Shown: one piece after another, positions 59,746-64,000 of the stretch | How positions within the stretch are numbered: the stretch's first letter is position 1 | Layout: each line of letters opens with the position of its first letter | DNA from: Burkholderiaceae bacterium | Lineage (GTDB): Bacteria; Pseudomonadota; Gammaproteobacteria; Burkholderiales; Burkholderiaceae_F | Assembly: GCA_022843955.1 (NCBI GenBank) | Contig: JALHMQ010000001.1 | Coordinates: 372,001 to 436,000 of the forward strand | Length of the DNA: 64,000 nucleotides | Direction of reading: 5' to 3' | The notes under the pieces: generated by a model | The model's input: only the letters and a program-made list of their open reading frames with translations | Database searches by the model: none | What the model was told of the DNA's origin: nothing | Translations under genes and position numbers: made by a program

Positions 59746-59792
59746 CGGCGGCGGGGGGTGTCGCCTGTTCCCGCGACAGCCTTTCGCCGCCG
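59746..59792. terminator. compound hairpin between convergent units
   Basis: Outer arms CGGCGGCG (59746-59753) and CGCCGCCG (59785-59792), inner arms TGTCGC (59759-59764) and GCGACA (59773-59778). Lies seven bases after the receptor stop and ahead of the convergent livF end at 59931. No T-run, so termination is inferred from position. Confidence 0.45.
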
Positions 59793-59930
59793 CGTAGCGG
59801 GACGCGGCAGGGACCACATCCAGGGTCTCTCGCTCGACAGACCTGAACGCCGCGAAGACTCATTGAAACGCGGTCGTCATCAACCCGTACAGCGATGGCA
59901 GCCAACACTCAATAGTCGCCGACACGCGAT

Positions 59931-60665
59931 TCAGACCACGTTCAAGGCAGTCCGACCGTCTTCCGTGGAAACGCCAAGAAGCCTTTGCTGCAGTTGCTTA
60001 TCTCGCGCAAGTTCAGAGCTCGGCAGGATGCGATCAATCCGTCCGTTCACCATGACAGCGACAGAAGTTGCCACTTCGACGGCAACGGACAGATTCTGCT
60101 CAATGAGCAACAAAGAGATGTTCCCCTCGCGCAGCATCGTCTTCAGCGTTCGGACAATCAGATCGACCATGAGCGGCGCCAAACCTTCGGTCGGCTCGTC
60201 CATGATCAACAAGCGAGGATTGCAGAGCAACGCACGCCCGATCGCGAGCATCTGTTGTTCACCACCAGACAAGGCCGCACCGTAGTTGGCCCGCCGCTCC
60301 AGGAGGCGAGGGAACAACTCGTAGATTCGATCGCGCGTCCACCTGACCGCGCTTCCACGGCGTTCGACAAGACGCAGGTGCTCGTCGACGGTCAGGCTCG
60401 GAAAAATCCGCCGACCTTGAGGAACGAGGCTGATGCCACGCGACGCGATCTGATGCGGCTGGCGCCCCGCAATCTCAGTTCCGTCAAAAAGCACGCTGCC
60501 CGCTGTCACGGGCGCCATGCCCATGATCGCGTGGCAAAGCGTGGTCTTGCCCATCCCATTGCGCCCGACGACAGCGAGCGGCTGGTCGCCGACATCCAGC
60601 GTGACGCCATGCAGGATTCGGCTCTTGCCGTACTGAACCTCCAGCGCGCGGGCTTGCAGCAGCAT
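59931..60665 (-). CDS. livF: branched-chain amino acid ABC transporter ATPase LivF
   Basis: A 244-residue ATPase of the LivF type: Walker A VGRNGMGKTT, RRIFPSLTVDEHL, signature ALSGGEQQMLAIGRAL, Walker B LLIMDEPTEGLAPLMVD and ending EDGRTALNV. Together with LivG it powers the Liv/HAA importer. Two bases separate it from livG. Last gene of the leftward operon. Confidence 0.93.
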   Translation of the reverse strand: MLLQARALEVQYGKSRILHGVTLDVGDQPLAVVGRNGMGKTTLCHAIMGMAPVTAGSVLFDGTEIAGRQPHQIASRGISLVPQGRRIFPSLTVDEHLRLVERRGSAVRWTRDRIYELFPRLLERRANYGAALSGGEQQMLAIGRALLCNPRLLIMDEPTEGLAPLMVDLIVRTLKTMLREGNISLLLIEQNLSVAVEVATSVAVMVNGRIDRILPSSELARDKQLQQRLLGVSTEDGRTALNVV

Positions 60666-60667
60666 TG

Positions 60668-61411
60668 TCAGTGACCCACGTTGCCAAGATAGATCGACCG
60701 GACCAGCGGACTTGCCGCTGTCTCCTGCGGAGAACCTTCGAACACCACGGCGCCCTCATGCATCACTGTGACGCGGTCCGCAACCTGCAGCGCGACATCC
60801 ATGTCGTGCTCGATCAGCAAGACCGTAACGTCCTTCGGCAAGGTGCGCAGCATCGCAACCAGCGCCGGCCGCTCAAGGGGCGAGAGACCGGCGGCCGGCT
60901 CATCAAGCAGCAGGAGTCGCGGCTTGCCAGCCAGTGCCATGCCGATCTCGAGCTCGCGCTGCTCCCCATGACTGAGTTCACTGGCCATCAGCTCTATTCG
61001 CTCACTCAGGCCGACCTTCTCCGCTAGCTCGTGACTGAGCAAACGATGCGCGTCACCGCCTCGAGGCAATCGCAGGCTGAAACGGAACCGCTCGACTCCG
61101 CGCACTGCCAAGTAGAGGTTATCTAGAACGCTCAGATTGCTCAGCACTCGTGACGCTTGATAGGTTCTCGAAATGCCGAGCCGAGTGCGACTGTAGGCAG
61201 GCAAGCGGGTAATGTCCGCGCCAAAGAACTGGAGCGTGCCCCGCGTGGGCGGAAAGTCTCCGGCAATGACGTTGAAAAGCGACGTCTTGCCTGCACCGTT
61301 GGTGCCCAAAATGGCGCGACGCTCACCAGGTTCGATCTTGAACGAGACGTCACGGACAGCGACAAGGGCCCCAAACGCTTTGGTGACGCCACTGATACCG
61401 AGAGCAGTCAT
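60668..61411 (-). CDS. livG: branched-chain amino acid ABC transporter ATPase LivG
   Basis: A 247-residue ATPase of the LivG type: Walker A GTNGAGKTS, GISRTYQASRVLSNLSVLDNLYLA, signature ELSHGEQRELEIGMALAGKPRLLLLDEPAAGLSP and H-loop LLIEHDMDVA. LSHGEQ instead of LSGGQ is normal in this subgroup. ATG 61411 overlaps the LivH stop by four bases. Confidence 0.93.
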   Translation of the reverse strand: MTALGISGVTKAFGALVAVRDVSFKIEPGERRAILGTNGAGKTSLFNVIAGDFPPTRGTLQFFGADITRLPAYSRTRLGISRTYQASRVLSNLSVLDNLYLAVRGVERFRFSLRLPRGGDAHRLLSHELAEKVGLSERIELMASELSHGEQRELEIGMALAGKPRLLLLDEPAAGLSPLERPALVAMLRTLPKDVTVLLIEHDMDVALQVADRVTVMHEGAVVFEGSPQETAASPLVRSIYLGNVGH

Positions 61412-62268
61412 GCGGGGCGACCGAGCAGTCCGTAAGGACGCCAGGCCAGCACTGCGACCATGATCACGAATGAAATGACAACCGAGTACGTTGGAAAGTA
61501 CGCAAGTCCCACTTGCTCGGCCAAGCCAACCAGCAGGGCGCCGATCGCGGCCCCCGGAATGCTGCCCATTCCACCAACGATGACCACGACCAGCGAGGAG
61601 AGCAGGTAGCGGGCATCCTCCCCGGGCGCAATCGAAAGCGCGGAACTGCCGACCACTCCTGCCAGTCCGACAAGCGCTGAGCCAAGGCCAAAGACCAACA
61701 ACGAAACGCGTGTGAGGTTGATGCCAAGTGCGCCGAGCATCTGGCGGTCGTCGACTCCCGCCCGGATGATGATGCCAAAACGAGTGCGCTGCATCAGAAG
61801 CCACAGGCCAACATAGAGCGCTATGGCGAAGCCGATCAGCGCCAGCCGAAAGATCGGATAGCCGCCAACGATAGGAAGCGGCAGGCCTCCATAGAGCAGC
61901 TCCGGAACCTCAAACTGATAGCTCAAGCCGCCATAGCGCGCCAACAGGAGATCCGCTGCGATGATAGAAAGGCCGATGGTGACAAGCGCTTGGCGAAGAT
62001 CCTGACCTTGGTACCGGTCAAGTATGAAGAAGTGCATCGCCACCCCAACCAACGCGGCCCCGATCGCTCCGCCGAAGAGGGCCAGGAACCAGTAGCCCGT
62101 CATCGTCGCGACGTCGTAGCCGATGTAGGCGCCAATCAGATACAAGGACCCGTGCGCTAGGTTGACCACGCGCATCATCCCGAATATCAAGGTGAAACCG
62201 CTCGCGACGATGAAGTAGAGCGCGGCAAGCGTTATGCCGTTCATCATCGCGAGCAGAAAGAGCTTCAC
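61408..62268 (-). CDS. livH: branched-chain amino acid ABC transporter permease LivH
   Basis: A 286-residue permease with about eight membrane segments: MMNGITLAALYFIVASGFTLIFG at the start, RVVNLAHGSLYLIGAYIGY, RTRFGIIIRAGVDDRQMLGALGIN (the LivH-type cytosolic loop), VVIVGGMGSIPGAAIGALLVGLAEQ. Overlaps livK stop and livG start, so tightly coupled in the operon. Confidence 0.93.
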   Translation of the reverse strand: MKLFLLAMMNGITLAALYFIVASGFTLIFGMMRVVNLAHGSLYLIGAYIGYDVATMTGYWFLALFGGAIGAALVGVAMHFFILDRYQGQDLRQALVTIGLSIIAADLLLARYGGLSYQFEVPELLYGGLPLPIVGGYPIFRLALIGFAIALYVGLWLLMQRTRFGIIIRAGVDDRQMLGALGINLTRVSLLVFGLGSALVGLAGVVGSSALSIAPGEDARYLLSSLVVVIVGGMGSIPGAAIGALLVGLAEQVGLAYFPTYSVVISFVIMVAVLAWRPYGLLGRPA

Positions 62269-63512
62269 GGGCAGGACGGGTTATCGCGGCTCGGCACACC
62301 ACGGGCGACAAACGCATCGCGCGGTTGGCCCAGCGTTTGGTTGACACTCGGAATTACCTTGAGCGGGCGGTTGTACAGCGAACCGTCAGCACGTCGAGCC
62401 ACTTCCGTCACGTAGATGTTGGCGATCGCCTGCCGGTTCTCGTCAAGACGCACCGGCCCGTATGCCGTATCCAGCTTGACAGCGGCAAGCGCCTGCCGGA
62501 ACTTCGCCTGATCGCCGCTGAGGTCACCGTTCACTTGGTTCAGTGCTGCGAGCACAGCCTTGGTGGCGACGTAGTAGCCGTAGTACGGAGCCGACGGCGA
62601 CGACAGTGCGTTGGGGAAACGCTTCTTGTACTTAGCAACGTAGTCGCGATACACCTGAGTATCAATCTCATCCGCCACCATGTGGGCTGATGGTATGCCG
62701 ACCAGCCGCCGCTGGAAGGGGCCCTTGGAACTCAGCACCGTTTGATCGACGACGTTGGAACCTGCGATCAAGGGCTGCGAAGCGCCGGACTGGTCATACT
62801 GCGTCAGGAAGTTGACTGCGTCAGCTCCGCCCAACATTACGTACACGGCGTCGGCCTTCGCCGGAATGCGCGCAATCGACGAACTGAAATCCTTGGTTCC
62901 CATGGGCACCCAGATTTTCTCGATTACCTTGCCGCCTTTGGCGCAGAACTCGGTCATGAAGCCCAAGACCTGCGTATAGCCGAAGGAGTAGTCGCCAGCG
63001 ACCACTGCCACGTTGCGGTAGCGCTTGGTGTCATAGGCAAAGGTACCCAGACCGGCTTGCCACTGCGCGCCATCAGTGCTGAAGCGGAAAAAGTTCGATG
63101 CCGGCGAGACGAGTGTCGTTTCCTGCGCTGCCGAGAATCCGTTGACGAATGTTCGGGTCGGAACGGACTTGGCGTACTCCTTGATCGCCAGGCCCTCACC
63201 GCCGGACATCGGGCCAATGAGGATGTCGACCTTGTCTTGCTCGATGAGCTTGCGCGCTTTGGTCAAGGCGACGTCGGGGCGCCCGTCCGAAGATTCTTTG
63301 ATCCACTCAATCTTGCGCCCACCCGCCGTGTAATTGGCTTCCTCGAGCGCAAGTTCCATCGCTCGGAAGGCTTCTTGGCCCAAGACAACAAAGGGGCCAT
63401 CCAGCGTTGCCAGCCCGCCGATGCGCACGGTGCCCTGTGCGTATGCCGATACAGAAAACGCCGCTGCGATGCTTGCGGCAGCCGCGATGCGACCAAGTTT
63501 TCGACCAACCAT
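62265..63512 (-). CDS. livK: branched-chain amino acid ABC transporter substrate-binding protein
   Basis: A 415-residue periplasmic receptor of the LivK/amide-binding type. Signal peptide MVGRKLGRIAAAASIAAAFSVSAYA. Then VRIGGLATLDGPFVVLGQEAFRAMELALEEAN, VDILIGPMSGGEGLAIKEYA, VPTRTFVNGFSAAQE and APYYGYYVATKAVLAALNQ. ATG 63512 follows GAGGAG. Close relatives transport short-chain amides, urea or aromatic acids, so the ligand need not be a branched-chain amino acid. Confidence 0.92.
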   Translation of the reverse strand: MVGRKLGRIAAAASIAAAFSVSAYAQGTVRIGGLATLDGPFVVLGQEAFRAMELALEEANYTAGGRKIEWIKESSDGRPDVALTKARKLIEQDKVDILIGPMSGGEGLAIKEYAKSVPTRTFVNGFSAAQETTLVSPASNFFRFSTDGAQWQAGLGTFAYDTKRYRNVAVVAGDYSFGYTQVLGFMTEFCAKGGKVIEKIWVPMGTKDFSSSIARIPAKADAVYVMLGGADAVNFLTQYDQSGASQPLIAGSNVVDQTVLSSKGPFQRRLVGIPSAHMVADEIDTQVYRDYVAKYKKRFPNALSSPSAPYYGYYVATKAVLAALNQVNGDLSGDQAKFRQALAAVKLDTAYGPVRLDENRQAIANIYVTEVARRADGSLYNRPLKVIPSVNQTLGQPRDAFVARGVPSRDNPSCP

Positions 63513-63543
63513 GTGTGATCTCCTCATTTTAAGTTAACACGCC

Positions 63544-64000
63544 TTACTGTCTTGGTGTAACAACAACTCCTCCTAAGTTCGTCCGGTCACCGCGCATCCG
63601 CCGCCAGAGGCCAGATAGACCGTCCGGCGACAACATCACGATGACGAGGAAGACGAAGCCGATGAGCGAGTTGAAGCGCTCGTTGCCGACCAGGTCGACA
63701 GCGAAGATCTGAATCAACACATACGTCAGCGCGCCGATGAATGCGCCGCGAGGATGGCCGAGTCCGCCGATGACTGCAGCGATCAGCACGCTGACCGTCG
63801 CTGTCATTCCGATGGATCCTGGGGAGATTCCGCCGTGGTACCAAAGCGCGAGAACTCCCCCGACCGCCGCGATGAATCCTGCTACGCCGTAGGCTGCCAC
63901 CTGGTGCCACGTCACCCTGTAGCCCAGCGAAGTCATCCTTCGGGGATCGTCGCGGATACCCTGAATCACCAGACCGAAGGGTGTGCGAACCAAGTAGATC
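63544..64000 (-). CDS. livM: branched-chain amino acid ABC transporter permease LivM (partial)
   Basis: The C-terminal about 150 residues of a LivM permease: TPFGLVIQGIRDDPRRMTSLGYRV, a loop conserved in the family, then AAYGVAGFIAAVGGVLALWYHGGISPGSIG, VIGGLGHPRGAFIGALTYVLIQIFA and FLVIVMLSPDGLSGL. The frame is open to the window end at 64000, so the start lies outside. About 30 bases upstream of livK in the same direction. Confidence 0.93.
   Translation of the reverse strand, partial: IYLVRTPFGLVIQGIRDDPRRMTSLGYRVTWHQVAAYGVAGFIAAVGGVLALWYHGGISPGSIGMTATVSVLIAAVIGGLGHPRGAFIGALTYVLIQIFAVDLVGNERFNSLIGFVFLVIVMLSPDGLSGLWRRMRGDRTNLGGVVVTPRQ

Noticed and set aside
1-64000. Prophage, transposon or integrated plasmid
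   Set aside because: No integrase, transposase, terminal repeats or tRNA-associated attachment site was seen; remnants are local gene decay.

Overview
The window reads as chromosomal DNA of a GC-rich betaproteobacterium, most likely a member of the Burkholderiales. This is inferred from high GC throughout, a Bug-family (TctC-like) receptor, TRAP and Liv-type importers, many GntR/FCD regulators and dense metabolic operons. No rRNA, tRNA, CRISPR array, insertion sequence or phage gene was found. Both ends cut into operons.

Layout. 1-3334: histidine degradation (hutU-hutH) behind a HutC-type operator. 3364-7032: a hybrid PAS histidine kinase and a secreted phospholipase D-like protein. 7108-10346: a GntR regulator with an operator over its own promoter, a Bug receptor and an FAD oxidoreductase. 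10612-14086: a small lipoprotein, a UvrD/Rep helicase, a methyltransferase and a DUF3297 protein. 14403-16386: a TetR/old-yellow-enzyme locus containing a short-chain dehydrogenase remnant. 16630-20157: a hydrolase-LuxR fusion and two methyltransferases. 20407-29220: one giant cyclic beta-1,2-glucan synthase gene. 29421-35326: a cardiolipin synthase-like protein, a serine hydrolase, a Ku gene with a downstream HTH-TPR gene, a cupin and a VIT-type transporter. 35537-38875: hybrid kinase, response regulator-PAS and Crp-like regulator. 39172-41370: small stress-type membrane proteins, a hemerythrin-like protein lacking metal ligands and a ruined GGDEF-EAL gene. 41502-45517: RidA, metallo-hydrolase and TRAP receptor, divergent from a DJ-1/PfpI protein and an XRE-cupin regulator. 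45518-46100: gene remnants.

46199-59739 is the most interesting block. It holds two Asp/Glu/hydantoin racemase-superfamily enzymes (one resembling arylmalonate decarboxylase), a GntR/FCD regulator, a hydantoinase/dihydropyrimidinase, an amidase-signature enzyme, an MhpD/FAH-type enzyme, a PuuE-like deacetylase plus a truncated copy, an ATZ/TRZ-type amidohydrolase and a complete Pot-type ABC importer. TGGCGCC-centred palindromes spaced about two helical turns apart occur in both promoter regions of the block, suggesting one regulon. I infer import and stepwise opening of a cyclic ureide, hydantoin or related N-heterocycle; the substrate cannot be read from sequence.

59931-64000 is a Liv-type branched-chain amino acid/amide ABC importer in the order (transcribed leftward) M-K-H-G-F, with livM cut by the window end.

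Starts were chosen by eye from ribosome binding sites, overlaps and family lengths. No database search was run, so all names rest on motif and family recognition.
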